Numbered from the stretch's first letter, positions 10,550-22,071 are shown. The stretch: 64,000 bases of DNA from Triatoma infestans (GCA_011037195.1 JAAEAF010003552.1:1-64000); one strand, 5' to 3'. The notes: generated by a model from the letters alone, not told the origin. Program-made: numbers and translations.

Positions 10550-11493
10550 AGCGGAACGAAATAAGTCACCTTGTAGGTCGAAACGTTCAAGAACTTCTCC
10601 AGAAATATCAGAAAGACAGACTAAAAAAGCCACATTAGTTAATAGTGCGGTTGTAGACATGGATAAAAAGATGATGGACCATTTTGCATCGTTATTAGAT
10701 TCAAAACTTGCCGCTCTTTCTGACTCGTTTTGTGCAAAATTAGCTTCTCTGTCAACTGAAGAAGATATTTAACGGATTAGAGATAATTTTAATAAACTTG
10801 GAAAGTCTATAGGAAACTTAGGAAAGTTTAAATATTCAATTAAAAAAGGAAATCGATTCATTAAAATTGGTAAATTATAAAAATGAGAGCCTTGTTGAGG
10901 AACTTGATATTAAATCACGTAATAATAATTTAATTTTTATAGGTATCAAGTTCAATTCAAACGACTTTTCTGAACTTGCTGTAATTTTTTGTACTGAGGT
11001 ATTGAAAATTGAATTAGGTAAGGACAACATTTATGCCCACCCTCTTGGTCCTGTTACCGCTCCTGGAACTCCTTTGTTGGTCTCCTTTATGAAGCTACAA
11101 GATAAATTTGCTGTATTAAATGCGAGTAAAGTACTAAGGAATACGCTTTGCTGTGCATCAGGACCTGCCAATGGTTATAAGAAAGAAAAGGGCTAAAATC
11201 TCTTTGTTGCAAAGAGAATGTCTCCGATTGAGCCCCAACTAAAAATTAATATGAAGAACGATTGCCTTTTCGTTCAAGGCCAAAACTTTTCATGGTGTCA
11301 CCATTTAGGAGTTCGTTTTTTGGAAGAAGATGGCATCTCTAAATTAAATGAACTGGTTGGAGCTGAGGTGTCGGAATTTGTGACGGCACTGCGCACTGAT
11401 GCTCTTCCTAAAGATTACTTTTCGTCTAAAGGCCCCCTACAAGGACGTTTCACCCGACGCAAGATTTCAGCTGCTTCTACTAGTTTTTCTTGA
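10550..11493 (+). pseudogene. LINE ORF1-like nucleic-acid-binding protein, broken
   Basis: The first piece (10550-10771) encodes a basic then helical stretch (AERNKSPCRSKRSRTS, then KLAALSDSFCAKLASL) suggesting a coiled coil. The next pieces (10867-11196, 11218-11493) carry NNLIFIGIKF and PLLVSFMKLQDKFAVLNASKVLRNT, followed by a basic segment near KKEKG. The arrangement resembles the RRM plus C-terminal domain of L1-type ORF1 proteins (transposase_22-like). At least two frame breaks separate the parts. Confidence 0.5.
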
Positions 11494-11584
11494 GATAAGT
11501 TTGCCTGTCAGAAGAATAATACTGTAAATAATAATTTACGAAAAAAAATAGTGAATTTTCTTAAGTATCAATTATTTGTTTTAA

Positions 11585-12717
11585 TGTTGCTGGATTAAAA
11601 AATAAGCTGGGTAATGGCTTGTTTTTCGATTTTATTAAGAAATATGATGTCTTTATTTTGCTAGAAACGTTTGTGATGCAGAAGAATTTTAGCACATATA
11701 CTAAATACTTTTCTGAATATGAGTTACTGTGGACTTCTGCTGATAAAGTATCTAAATTTGGACGCGCAATGGGTGGTGCAGTTTTTTTGTGTAAAAACAG
11801 GTAAATGTAGAGAATTGTTTCATTTTGTCACTGTAGATAAGTTTAATTTTATTAAATTTAAAGCAGGAAAAGAGGAGTTGTATATAGTCCCTGTATACTT
11901 GAACTGTAATTTCTGGGAGAGGGATTTTAAAAGATTGAATGATTTCTTGAATTTACTTTCTCAGAAGAGAATGGTACTTGTTGGAGATTTTAATTCGAGA
12001 ATTGGTCTTGCGCAGACTCTCCCCGAGGATCTGTTCTTTGATAATTCTAAGTGCAGTATTAATAGAAAATCCAAAGATAAATTAATAAATAGTAATGGTT
12101 CTAAATTATTAGAATTATGTGATAACAACGAACTGATAGTATTAAATGGTCGTTTTTCTGGAGATAATCAAGGTGAATTTACATTTATTTGCGGAAATGG
12201 TTCCTCTGTTATTGATTTGTGCTGTGTCTCTTTTGATTGTCTCCCATTTAGTGATGAGTTTTATATAGTGCCTGAGATATTTTCCGACCATCTTCCATTG
12301 TTTCTTTCCATTAGTGTTGATTCTAAAAGCCTTCCCGCCTCGTTTGAAATTCTACCTCTTTTGCCGCAATTAGTTTGGCGCGAAACTAATAATAAGATAT
12401 ACAAAAGCAACCTTGAAAGGAGTGTTTGCAATCTCGATTTTTCTCTCGATTCTCAGGAGAGGGTAAACATTTTGGTTAATTGCATTAAAAATTCTTACCC
12501 GGATTCCGGTTCTGTTTCTTCTTTTGTTAGCCATTTCCGTAAAAGCCCATGGTTTGATTTCCAGTGTTTGCGTGTTAGAAAAAGAGTATTCAAACTTTTG
12601 AATTTATTTCGATGTACTAATTCTAGTTTGGTCAGATCTGTTTATAGCGAAGTTAAGTTAGAATATAAATCTTTGTGTACAACTAAAAAAAAAGGCTTAT
12701 TATTCTTCTTTAATTGA
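11585..12717 (+). pseudogene. LINE ORF2 part 1: apurinic-type endonuclease
   Basis: The endonuclease starts near 11585 with NVAGLKNKLGN and LLETF (the usual N and catalytic E positions). A frameshift near 11795-11805 moves it to another frame, where VLVGDFNSRIG (about residue 90 of the second piece) and FSDHLPLFLSI (the terminal S-D-H motif) complete the EEP fold. This domain makes the first-strand nick for target-primed reverse transcription. The piece ends at a stop at 12717 next to an A-run. Confidence 0.75.
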
Positions 12718-12757
12718 AGAGTTCAAACGTGTTACGGAGTCTAAGCAGTTTTGGAAA

Positions 12758-14132
12758 ATGGTTAATCGTTCTAAGTGTTCTGGTTTCATCTGCGGTAATA
12801 ATATTGAGCTGGATAATTTCGTTGATCATTTTCGTAAATTGTTGAATTCTTCTCCGGCTATATCCATTCTGTATGCTGAGCCTTATATTGCCATTACCGA
12901 GTTGGACTCTCCGTTTACAATAGACGAAGTGTTAAATGTTATCAGTATTACTAAAAATAATAAAGCTCCCGGCGTTGATTGCATAGTATTTGAATTTTAT
13001 AAAAATGCTCCCTTTGTATTTCTTAATAAATTATTAGCTCTGTTCAATTATGTTTGTGATACAGAAACAGTTCCGGAATCATTTAGTCAAGCAATAATAT
13101 TTCCTTTGTTCAAGAATGGAGATGTGAATGCTGTTACAAATTACCGGGGTATTTCTTGTTTGAACACAATGGCAAAGATATTTACAGGTCTGCTTCGGCA
13201 GCGTTTAGAAGCTTATTTGAAGAAAAATAATATATTAACTGAGTTCCAGGCAGGTTTTAGACGGGGGTATTCGGCTATTGATCATATCTTCACTTTAACT
13301 AACCTTATTAATATTAAGTTTTTGCAGAATACAAAAAAAAATCTATTGTTTTTTGTGGATTTGAAGACTGCTTTTGACTCCGTGGACCACAGAATGCTAA
13401 TATTGAAGCTTTTCAATCTTGGCCTATCCTCTAAATTTATTGCAGCAATAAAAAAGTTATATTCTGCCGCGTGTTCATCAGTCCGAGGAACGCAAGGTAG
13501 TCCGAGTTTTTTCAGTAGGCAGTGGAGTGAGGAAGGGTTGCTTATTAAGCCCCACTCTCTTCTCGATTTTCGTTAATGAACTCCCCTTATTTCTGGAGGG
13601 CGGTGTTCATATTGGGAATATTAAAGTTAAAGTCCTTCTGTATGCAGATGACGTGGTCCTCGGTTCTGACAATCCTACGGCTTTGCAATGGAATATTATT
13701 TGAATTTCTCTCCCTGGGATAAATACTGCGAACTGTGGCATCTTTTTTTGAATTTGAAAAAGTCCAAAATTGTAGTTTTTAGTCGGGGCGGCAGATTAAG
13801 GTCAGATGAAAAATGGTTTTTTTAGGGGTGAGCGAATAGACGCTGTTAATAGCTACAAATATTTAGGTGTCACTTTAACATCTCATTTATCATATCAACT
13901 GCGCTTCAATAACAGAGTTTCTGCGGCTAAATTTGGTTTAAACAGTGTTTGGTCTCGTTTTTTTGTAGGAAATGAAATCCCTTTACAGTCTAAATACCAA
14001 GTATATTATAGTGTTCTTCGCTCAATTATTTGTTATGGAGCGCAAGTTTGGGGATATCAAAGTTATGAAGTAATTGAAAAATTTCAGATATTTTCTGAAA
14101 AAATTATTTGGTCTTCCGATGTGTACTCCTAA
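12758..14132 (+). pseudogene. LINE ORF2 part 2: reverse transcriptase
   Basis: Residues NNKAPGVDCIVFEFYK, IFPLFKNGD, NYRGISCLNTMAKIF, TEFQAGFRRGYSAIDHIF and FFVDLKTAFDSVD are RT motifs 0 to A of non-LTR elements. A frameshift near 13530 moves the frame so that VRKGCLLSPTLFSIF and the catalytic LLYADDVV (YADD at 13641-13652) can be read. A stop follows at about 13700. After another shift, YKYLGVTLTSHLSY (13806-14132) is the thumb-region YLG motif. The copy is dead. Confidence 0.85.
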
Positions 14133-14294
14133 TATATGTTGGACATTGAAACTTCCCTGGAACCCGTTGTTCTTTATACTCTCCGTCTGCATATTAGGTA
14201 CGTCTTAAGGGTACTCTCTTTTCCCTCATTTCGTTTGCCAAGGATTCTTTGTGGCCTTAGAGATAGTGAAGCGCAAAGCATTGTGGTTTAAACA

Positions 14295-14670
14295 GTGGAT
14301 TACTTTGCGAGAAACCATTCGTTGGAATTTAGCGCGTCCCTGCAAAATTTGTCAAGTTGGGAGGGGCAACTTTCTGCACTCCTATTGAAAATGAGGGCAG
14401 ATCTTCGGGGAGTTTCTGTAAGGCGTGCTCTGAATTCAGAACATTTTTTGCTCTATAAGACGCTGTTAGATGCTGACGCAGAATTCTGGACTGGAAGAGC
14501 TTTCTTCTTTAAAGGATGTGCTTCTAGTCTGGGTACCAGGTCATATGGAAATGTTTGGAAATGAGGAGGTGGATAGGTTTGCCAAATTAGGCATCTTTCT
14601 CCCTTTCATTGGTCTCGAGTCGCTGTTGATGTGTCTTCTGGCACATGTCTGTAAGCTTCAAATTGGATAG
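14295..14670 (+). pseudogene. LINE ORF2 part 3: RNase H remnant
   Basis: The decisive motif is VWVPGHMEMFGNEEVDRFAKLG (about 14526-14592), the C-terminal catalytic block of RNase HI domains in I-superfamily LINEs. The N-terminal block with its first Asp is not visible, and frame breaks surround the motif, so part of the domain is lost. Confidence 0.7.
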
Positions 14671-15162
14671 CTTCACAGCATTCATCCCTATCGATGAGCA
14701 CAGGTGGTTGTCGGCAGTCTAAGGTGTTCATTGGGGATCCGGACAGGGCTATTAGTCAGACGTTGCTGTGACTTTCACGGAACTCTCTCAAGCATCTGGT
14801 TGGATCTCTTACTGGATATTGTGGTTTGACGAGATACCTCTACGCATTGAGGCTCATGCCGGATACCTTTTGTAGAGGCTGTGAGATAGGGGAGGAAACA
14901 CCCATTATCTTATGACGGATCACTTGGATTATGAGGAAATTATATTCAGGACCTTTGGTCGGAACAGAATGTATGTGGAATAGCTTAGGCTATTTCCCTT
15001 TAAGGTTATTGACCGATTTGCTCGACTGCGGGGAATTTCAGATGGATTACACCCCGGTCGAGATATTTATTTGAGACCTAGTTTGTTGTTGTTTTTCTTG
15101 GGTTAGCTATATGGGCCCAGTGTGGCATTGGATAGCGTTGGGTTTGTCCCTCCCCACAGACA

Positions 15163-15186
15163 AATAATAATAATAATAACAATAAC
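15163..15186 (+). repeat. (TAA)n tail of the I-clade LINE
   Basis: AATAATAATAATAATAAC followed by AATAAC ends the element, as expected for I-type LINEs that prime on trinucleotide repeats. Confidence 0.75.
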
Positions 15187-16379
15187 ACCCTTAAAGGTGG
15201 AGAGTTATTGTTTTTTCTCGCTTGCAATAGCAAATTTACTGAAAGTGATTTACTTCAAGGATTTTCGGATTAGAGAAGAAAACTACGAATGCTGAAGGTT
15301 GTACTTACATCATAACAATCCAATTACAAATGCAGGATTCAGGGTCAGGTATTTTAACTGATGACTTCCTATTCCTGAAGTTATCTGAATCAGTTTAAGG
15401 TCTTCTTTTGGGAGAGCATTGCAATATAATTATACTGTTTATTTTATCATTTCAAAATAATTTTTCATATAAAGGCAATGAATGACAGTTCTATAATTAT
15501 CAATTTTTTTGCTTCTTTCTGATAGCTATGGCAAACATATTGAATAGAATCTCAGTTATACTTTTTCTAATTAATAAAAATGTAATTCAAATAAAGTGTG
15601 ATTCTAGAGATACCGGGCATTTTCGAATGCAATGCAATTTAAAAACAGAAATAAGGTGAATCAAATCTAATAGAATTTTCAACCTCATTGAGTGATCAAA
15701 AGATTGTGTTTAGTGCTTCCGTGTACATAATATATTGATTCCTTTAAACAGACATGCGTATGACCACCTCACTTTTCCCATCTGTATAAGAAGTGGAGGT
15801 AGGAAAAAAAGTACAAAACTTCCAGCTCATGAAGCTTTATTTTAAGGAAAAATGAGCATCTAAAAATATATATCTGTATATACTTATAAAAATATTGTCT
15901 TCAATTTTTTCACAAAAGCGCTCATTTATTGCAATTTACATATTTAATTTGAGCGCATATTTATTTCTTCTTAATTTTTTGTTTTACGTTTATTAGATCT
16001 CTTTTATTACTTTATATTTTTTGAAAGAGAAAAATGACTTTCCCTAATGTTACAAAATAATATTGATGGGAGGGTTCTATATAAACAGAAACCAAAAAGA
16101 TTTGTAATGAATTTAGAACTTAGAAAACTATAACAATAATATTAGAACATAATAAGACAGAAATAAGAATACACTATGTTTAAAAAAAGCGTTCAATTCA
16201 AACTGTAAAAAAATGTATAAAATATTTTATTATAAATCTGCACTATTTTAAAAAGACATCAATTTAGTCACTGAGGTCATGATTAATTTTTTCACTTTTT
16301 TTTATGTATAAGTTATAGGTCCCTGGATAATTTTTTTAGATTTCAATTACTAGGTTTCAGTCGTATCAGTCTTCGTAAA
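15187..16379. other. intergenic, no feature seen
   Basis: AT-rich sequence with no coding signal. I found no repeat shared with other parts of the window. Confidence 0.4.
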
Positions 16380-16960
16380 CGCGACTTACTGAATTTTTTT
16401 TTTTCTATTTTTCCGCGATTGTTTAAAAAGAAAAATGTTTTCTTCAACTTGGGAATACTAACTGTACACATACACCTATTTTTTATAGAAAATTTTTTCT
16501 AGTAATATTGATTTCACACTGGCTAGTGAAGGTGTGATGTTAAGCTTCCTCTAAAGTCCTGGCTTAATACAATAGACGATTCATTCGGCTAAATATTAAG
16601 GAATGCTTGTTGAAATTCCGATTTTAAAGAAATTCGTTAACTGGAAATGCGACTTTATCTAACAGTTCTTTTAATTTTTTCACGATTTTATGAATGCAAT
16701 CCTTAGATTTGCTTTAAAGTGTAATAATTAAGCACATAAGTAAAATCATGATCCTTCATCATTTTTCCGTGAAAATTGATATTAAGGGGTACATACTGGA
16801 CGTTTAGCTTTACTCAGACCTACTATTTTAGTGTGTTGTGCAATCGACCGCCAAAATAATATAGGCAATTTCATGTTTAGTATTAATTCCAGGTTTGAAG
16901 AAAATATGTAAATTTGAACTGTGAGGGCCACTGAATGGGAAGGTCATTTGAGTATGTCAT
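16380..16960 (+). repeat. dispersed repeat family A, diverged forward copy
   Basis: Matches include gcgacttactgaattttttt, ttttcttcaacttgggaatactaactg, tgttaagcttcctctaaagt, and attccgattttaaagaaattcgttaactggaaatgcgac. Ends are not clear. Confidence 0.5.
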
Positions 16961-17429
16961 CATACTTTTCTAAATGAAGGGAGAAGTTCAGTGTACAAAG
17001 TTTACTTGGGAAACCATCTGTATGTAACTTTTACTACAAAAGGTAACGCAGCATGTCAGTTGACACAGAAGTGAAAAGGACACCGAGAATTATTTTGAAA
17101 GGACTTCCGAGTATATGTAAAAGCATTAATAAGCATAATGTTAAATTGGAGCAATTCCGAATAAGGACGTCATTCAAGCAGTTATATTCTTCGATTTATA
17201 TTTAAGTTCTTAGTATCTTTATTCCAAAATTATTAAGATTTATTCGGTAGCACTCTTTACTTCGCTTAAAAAATTTATTTTATCTCAGACAAATATAATT
17301 CTTAAGTTGTATTTTGCAATTCTTTGACTTATATTCGCAAAATAAAATCGAACTCTTATTTTTTGAAGCGAAACGTTTTCTAATAATATTTTCCTTGATA
17401 ATAAACTTTCCACTAGACCCACTCTCTCG
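16961..17429. other. intergenic upstream of zinc-finger gene
   Basis: No repeat or coding signal is recognised. Any core promoter of the zinc-finger gene would lie here or in the next segment, but I see no confident TATA or initiator. Confidence 0.3.
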
Positions 17430-17577
17430 TAAATTGAGCGGGGAGTTGTGCAGGGAGTCTCATTATTGGGGATGTTTAGCTAAAGAACGGACCCCCGACA
17501 GGGAGGCTCGCCCCGAGGGTGACCCAGCCCCCAGCTCAACCCTAACCCAGTAGGGCGGCGTCTCCAGTAGGCCCTAT
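17430..17577. other. GC-rich, self-complementary island before zinc-finger gene
   Basis: About 145 bases of strikingly GC-rich DNA within AT-rich sequence, ending 70 bases before the zinc-finger ATG. TTGAGCGGGG (17434-17443) can pair with the CCCAGCTCAA around 17530-17539, and CCCTA/TAGGG form a small hairpin just after. It may be structured 5' UTR, a SINE/LINE fragment or a small RNA remnant; none is established. Confidence 0.35.
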
Positions 17578-17647
17578 ATTGATTTTATTATCATTTCATA
17601 CTTTACAATTCACATATTGCCTGTTTATCTGTTATTCTCTTAATACA

Positions 17648-17815
17648 ATGTTCGTAACGCAAGATTATTTTACGAAATATGAAGAATTAAATCTAAATGA
17701 AATTTGCCGCTTATGTCGGAATTCAAAAGGTGTTATGTCATATATTTTTAGTTCAATAGGAATTGATACAACTGAACCTCTTTCTAATCGGATAATGAGT
17801 TTCGTCAACATAGAG
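17648..17815 (+). CDS. zinc-finger gene exon 1 (start, first half of ZAD)
   Basis: ATG at 17648, 56 codons, donor GTAAGT at 17816. It carries EICRLCRNSKGVMSYIF, the first ZAD cysteine pair. Confidence 0.85.
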
Positions 17816-20800
17816 GTAAGTGTGTAATCTGCTGTTTATGACCACAGTTGTTATAAAAAACTTATAACATCCTTCATAACCTGTAGTAGTAGTCTAATGT
17901 GGGTTGCCTAGTTTACGTTGTATTTGGTTATTTTGTATATTCTATAGATGAGAGAAGGTGATGGTCTTCCTAATTTAATTTGCCACAGATGTCTTTACCA
18001 CGTAGAAAAATTAAATAAGTTCAGACTTAAGTGCGAACAATCTGATGCTTTGCTACGACAGTATATTTCATACCAGGTATTTCAGTTAATTTGTTTTATA
18101 TTTTAAAATAAAATGCCCTGCCCAAAGAAGCAAATATACTTTTTAGATGGAAGAAGAATCTTATAAAAATATGGAGCAAAATGCACATTTACCAACACCT
18201 CCTGAAGAAATGAACGGATTGGTAATTACCCAAAAAGTGTTTTAGATACTTAAAGATGAAAATGTTGTTGTTAAGAAATAACTATAAGTATTGTTTAGGT
18301 AAGTGAAGAATGTTCTATTAAACAAGAACCGATAGTGCCAATGGCTCCAATAAAAGGGGTACCTGATATTGAAAACATTGTGATGGTGGTTAATCCACTC
18401 AACACTGTTGATGGCAGTGATGATCATGAAAGGTATAATTAATACATTTTTGATTAACAAATAATGAGTTTTGAGATCGTATTTTAAGAAGTAGTCTTAT
18501 GTTTCAGTGATTCAAGTGACGGGGATATGAATTGCCCCCATTGCAATAAACGCTTTGACAGACAGGATCGGTTTGATAGGCATTTGCAGATACATTCTCA
18601 GGTATCTTATATTTAAGATTATAAAAAGATTTGTTTTTCAAGTTGTGCCCTTCTATTATTATGCTAATGCAATAGTGTGTTCTTCATGCAGATTTTATTT
18701 TATTCTTGTATTTTCTATAGAAATTGCATTGCTGTAATGACATTAGACTGCATTTAACTTTTAGTTTTCATTCAGATACTGATAATTGTAATATATTGAA
18801 ATTAGGAAAAGGTAGAAGGCAAAATTCAAGTGCATTATAGTTACTTTTATGGAATTATTTCATGATTAGAAGATTTTATTTCTTCGAGGTCATTTGTATT
18901 TTTTAGGATGGCCCATTTCCTTGTGATTATTGTAGTGTTGTCGAAAAAGATAAAGCCTCTTTGAAGCTACATTGGAGAAAAGAACATTCAGAAAACAAAG
19001 CTCATATGTGTCATGCCTGTGGAGAAGCTTTTTCCATACGTGAAGACCTAGTCAAACATAATATAAGGCATGACAAAATAAAGCCTTATCCATGCAACGA
19101 ACCTTCTTGCAATAAGGCATTCGCCTATCGATCAGATCTGAGGAAGCATTTAGTAATTCATACAGGTAAAATTATTATTCTCTTTAGAATTAGTGCATAT
19201 TGCTATGGGTTTGAATGAATTAACAATAATTTTATCTTAATAAATTACTTTACAGGTGCGAGACCTTACGTTTGTACCATTTGTTGCAAATCATTCACAA
19301 GAAGTACAAATCTTAACAAACACTATAGATTGCATTCTGGAAGAAGGCCTTTCTCATGCAATGAATGTGACAAATTATTTGCTTCTCGTGGCGATCTTGC
19401 TAGGCACTCCGTCATACATACTGGAGAAAAACCATACTCCTGCCCAATTTGTATGATTTCATTTAATAGGTAAAATTCCAAAATATTTCAGTTTCATATT
19501 AGAGATTTTGTGCGTAGTAGCCTGCTTTCGGTATAAAAATTTTTAGTTTCGGGCGTTTCAGTTATCTTAATAAACACGTTGACCAGCACGGTGCAGTCAG
19601 AGCACCACTTTGCATTGCGCCAGTCAACATCGCACACTGTTTACAACTACAATCAATATCATCCGTATGATCACAACATGACTACGGTAGCAAGCCAAAG
19701 CCACGCGACTCCTATGACATTATTATGGCAGCCACAATTAGAGTACCCTTTCCTGCCATGTTCGTTTAATAGACTTAGGAGTCTTGAAAGAGACTGGGTA
19801 AAGATTGAAAGCGTTAGTTATCCTCCTCGAAGAGAGAAACTCTCAACCACACAAACCCCTTCACACTGACCGACAAGCATTGCTGTTTCTTCTTCTTCCT
19901 GCCAAAAAATATGCTAGACTACTTTTCAGGCCCATGCGATGCATGTGCTTTTTAAGTGCATTTGCATACAGTGAGAAGATATACAGTATGTCGCAGGCCC
20001 TGTTGGAGTAGTAACCAGACAAATAGCAAGCAAATAAAATTTGTCGCTTACCTCTCGGATTTTGATCTTGTGTCTACCGTGCACCCGCGCTTAATTGCTG
20101 CACTTATGAAGCACCTTGCTATGTCACAGAAGGGTTCAGGTCCTATTGAATCTACCTGGGTAAGGCTTTCTGTTGCCTCGTTATCCTTCTACTCTGAATG
20201 ATTAGGTTTCCAGATTAAAAAGAACTTGTTTTGCTTGCTAATTTTCGAAAGAATGCCCAGCAGACCTACACAAGTCTTGAATTGACTAGATAGGCACTAA
20301 AAGCTCATAAAGCAGCTTGGCTATCTGAAAAGATGAGACTTAAGAATTCCCCCGTCTTCTGGTAGCAAATTATCTTTTTATTTTTCTTAATTTTTTTATG
20401 AAGTTATTGATACAACTTAAAAAATTAAATAATCTAAGGAAAATAAAGGTCATAATTCTAGGATTGGCATAATTAGATTTTTTTTTAAGCATTGATTGCT
20501 ATGTCATAATTAATATTTAATAATTAAAGTTATTATTTTATTAATTTAACCTCTTTTTGACTATCCATTTCTTAGTTAAAATGATATTAAATTTACATCA
20601 TAAAAATATGGAATAAAAATTTATTCAAAAAAAAGTTTGTTTTAATAATTAATAATGTATGCATAATAATAACAATTAATGTAAATCTGTTAGTATGATT
20701 ATACTAACTATTGTACTAACGGTTTTATATTAATAATAATTACATTATTTATATAAATCACTTTTTAATATGAAAATAATGTTTTAAAGGAAAGATAAAT

Positions 20801-22071
20801 TATTGAGACATGAGAAACTTCATAAAGGAGAACGACCTCATACATGTTATGAATGTCCTACCTCATTTCATCGTAAGGAAGAACTCACGAAACATATACA
20901 ATTTCATCATTATTCTCCGGTAAGTTTATATTACCTTAAGGCTAAGAGCATTTGCAATTCTTAGTTCGCAACATTCTATTTGCATTAGTGACTATATGGT
21001 GTTTAAATTTAAATTCCTTAAATATGCAAACAAAAATTTCTACTGAAAAGTTTATATCATTTCTCAAACCAAACTTAACTTGTATAAAGATTGTTTTGCT
21101 GAATATATAACGTTTCAGTTTCCTGTATCAAACTGTTGTACCCTTAGTGCAAGAGTGGTGTGATATGTTAACATAATTGCAGTTTGGTTAACGTTTAATT
21201 ACGTGCAGGCTTAATCACGTTTGTTTATAATTACAGTGGTGTATTATTTTTATAGTTGAAAACTTTTTTTATTAATCATATTAATATTATCAGACTGTAA
21301 AAGTATGTAATCGAATTTTGTGTAGCAAATGGATGATGGTGCAATATCTATAGCTAAACCGAATTCCGACAATCAAAATGAGGTATATACTATTCTCTTG
21401 CATTGAAACATAACTAAACATATGATTGATCTTATAAATTCTACATTTTTTATATATTTTTTCAGTGCATGAAATTAGAATCTGGAGAATCAGACAAGCC
21501 ATTAAATGAAAAGGATTCTGAAACTGAAGATGTCATTATTAGTGTGGATCCTTCACATTGGGACGGTGCCAGTCATCCATGTGATATATGTCATAAAGTT
21601 TTTAGTCAACCATATGAATTAATGAAACATAAACTTAAACATGGAAAAAGTAAAGATTTCATTTGTGATGTTTGTACAAAAGGGTTTCATACACGTAGAG
21701 AATTGACTCGCCATGCTAATATACACAGTGATATACGACCATTTTCATGTGGTACTTGTGGAAAAGCATTTTCACGAAAAGATAAATTAACAAGGCATAT
21801 GAAGATTCATGTTACTATTGTTGCTACTGACCCTTTAAATACTACAGAGGTGCCGGTGTGTAAAATTTGCAAAAAAATCTATTCATCGCAACAAGAATTA
21901 ACTAGACATTTATGTACACATTCAGCGAATAAACCTTATCAGTGTGAGTTTTGTACATCATCATATTGTAGAAAAGATAAACTAGTAAAACATATTAAAA
22001 AAACTCATGTCCAATCTAGTTCAGAAAGTGCCACTACTAGCGTTGACAAAAAGGTAACAGTTATTATATGA
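17648..22071 (+). CDS. ZAD plus 13-finger C2H2 zinc-finger protein
   Basis: A likely nuclear DNA-binding regulator. Ten coding exons joined at GT-AG sites give one continuous frame of 622 codons including stop. Exons 1-2 encode a ZAD domain (CRLC near residue 21, then CHRC near residue 68), a dimerisation module characteristic of arthropod zinc-finger proteins. Exons 3-4 form an acidic linker. Exons 5-8 carry fingers 1-8 and exon 10 fingers 9-13, all near C-x2-C-x12-H-x3-H; finger 4 has C-x4-C. Linkers include TGEKPY and DIRPF. Finger 7 is split by the intron after 19469. The gene ends at TGA 22069-22071; a GTAACA just before it (22054) could be a donor, but no downstream finger exon was found. 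Individual orthology is not recognised because this family expands by lineage. Confidence 0.88.
17948..18076 (+). CDS. zinc-finger gene exon 2 (second half of ZAD)
   Basis: Acceptor at 17946-17947, 43 codons, donor GTATTT at 18077. It carries LPNLICHRCLYHVEKL, the second cysteine pair and the ZAD stem helix. Confidence 0.88.
18147..18221 (+). CDS. zinc-finger gene exon 3 (linker)
   Basis: 25 codons between AG at 18145-18146 and GTAATT at 18222. Acidic linker with no domain. Confidence 0.75.
18299..18432 (+). CDS. zinc-finger gene exon 4 (linker)
   Basis: Acceptor at 18297-18298, donor GTATAA at 18433, ending in phase 2. It contains SIKQEP, a sumoylation-like IKQE motif common in such linkers. 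Confidence 0.75.
18508..18601 (+). CDS. zinc-finger gene exon 5 (finger 1)
   Basis: It joins exon 4 as AGT and encodes CPHCNKRFDRQDRFDRHLQIH, a canonical finger. Donor GTATCT at 18602. Confidence 0.85.
18907..19165 (+). CDS. zinc-finger gene exon 6 (fingers 2-4)
   Basis: Fingers start at CDYC, CHAC and CNEPSC. The exon ends in the linker codon for Gly, split by the intron (donor GTAAAA at 19166). Confidence 0.88.
19256..19469 (+). CDS. zinc-finger gene exon 7 (fingers 5, 6 and first half of 7)
   Basis: Fingers start at CTIC, CNEC and CPIC. The exon ends at FN plus AG of a split codon (donor GTAAAA at 19470), so finger 7 must be completed by the next exon. Confidence 0.88.
19562..19670 (+). 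CDS. possible alternative terminal exon of zinc-finger gene
   Basis: A good acceptor (gggcgtttcag, ending 19561) is followed in the correct phase by YLNKHVDQHGAVR, the histidine half of a finger, and a stop at 19668-19670. Use of this exon would give a 393-residue protein ending after finger 7. The finger would have 10 rather than 12 residues between Cys2 and His1, which is not canonical. It may therefore be a genuine short isoform or a relic duplicate of the downstream exon. A second in-frame AG exists 15 bases upstream. Confidence 0.4.
20033..20038 (+). terminator. candidate poly(A) signal for short zinc-finger isoform
   Basis: AATAAA lies about 360 bases after the stop of the alternative terminal exon, within sequence that is GC-richer than typical introns here. 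This would suit a 3' UTR. Confidence 0.3.
20790..20919 (+). CDS. zinc-finger gene exon 8 (second half of finger 7, finger 8)
   Basis: AG plus G gives Arg, and RKDKLLRHEKLH completes finger 7 with canonical spacing. Finger 8 starts at CYEC. Donor GTAAGT at 20920. Confidence 0.88.
21326..21382 (+). CDS. zinc-finger gene exon 9 (short linker)
   Basis: 19 codons (QMDDGAISIAKP onward) between AG at 21324-21325 and GTATAT at 21383. In phase on both sides; without it the frame is also kept, so it could be skipped. Confidence 0.65.
21466..22071 (+). CDS. zinc-finger gene exon 10 (fingers 9-13, stop)
   Basis: Acceptor tttttcag ends at 21465. Fingers start at CDIC, CDVC, CGTC, CKIC and CEFC. A 17-residue spacer separates fingers 11 and 12. 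Stop at 22069. Confidence 0.88.
   Translation, partial: CMKLESGESDKPLNEKDSETEDVIISVDPSHWDGASHPCDICHKVFSQPYELMKHKLKHGKSKDFICDVCTKGFHTRRELTRHANIHSDIRPFSCGTCGKAFSRKDKLTRHMKIHVTIVATDPLNTTEVPVCKICKKIYSSQQELTRHLCTHSANKPYQCEFCTSSYCRKDKLVKHIKKTHVQSSSESATTSVDKKVTVII

Larger units (their letters stand above)
10085..15186 (+). mobile_element. I-clade non-LTR retrotransposon, decayed, with (TAA)n tail
   Basis: About 5.1 kb in the order ORF1-like protein, AP-type endonuclease, reverse transcriptase, RNase H, then a (TAA)n tail at 15163-15186. A downstream RNase H and a TAA-type tail are typical of the I superfamily (I, Loa and relatives) rather than Jockey, which ends in poly(A). The 5' boundary is uncertain: coding resemblance begins at about 10550, and the preceding 460 bases are assumed to be 5' UTR. 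Several frameshifts and stops interrupt both ORFs, so the copy is inactive. It lies between the obst-E-like and ZAD-finger genes. Confidence 0.75.

Noticed and set aside
17430..17577. U12 snRNA gene
   Set aside because: Only a short piece resembles the 3' stem-loop; the conserved 5' branch-recognition region and the Sm site are absent.
22054..22071. Splice donor GTAACA before the zinc-finger stop, implying more exons
   Set aside because: No downstream exon with finger or coding signal was found before the next repeats, so the nearby stop is preferred.
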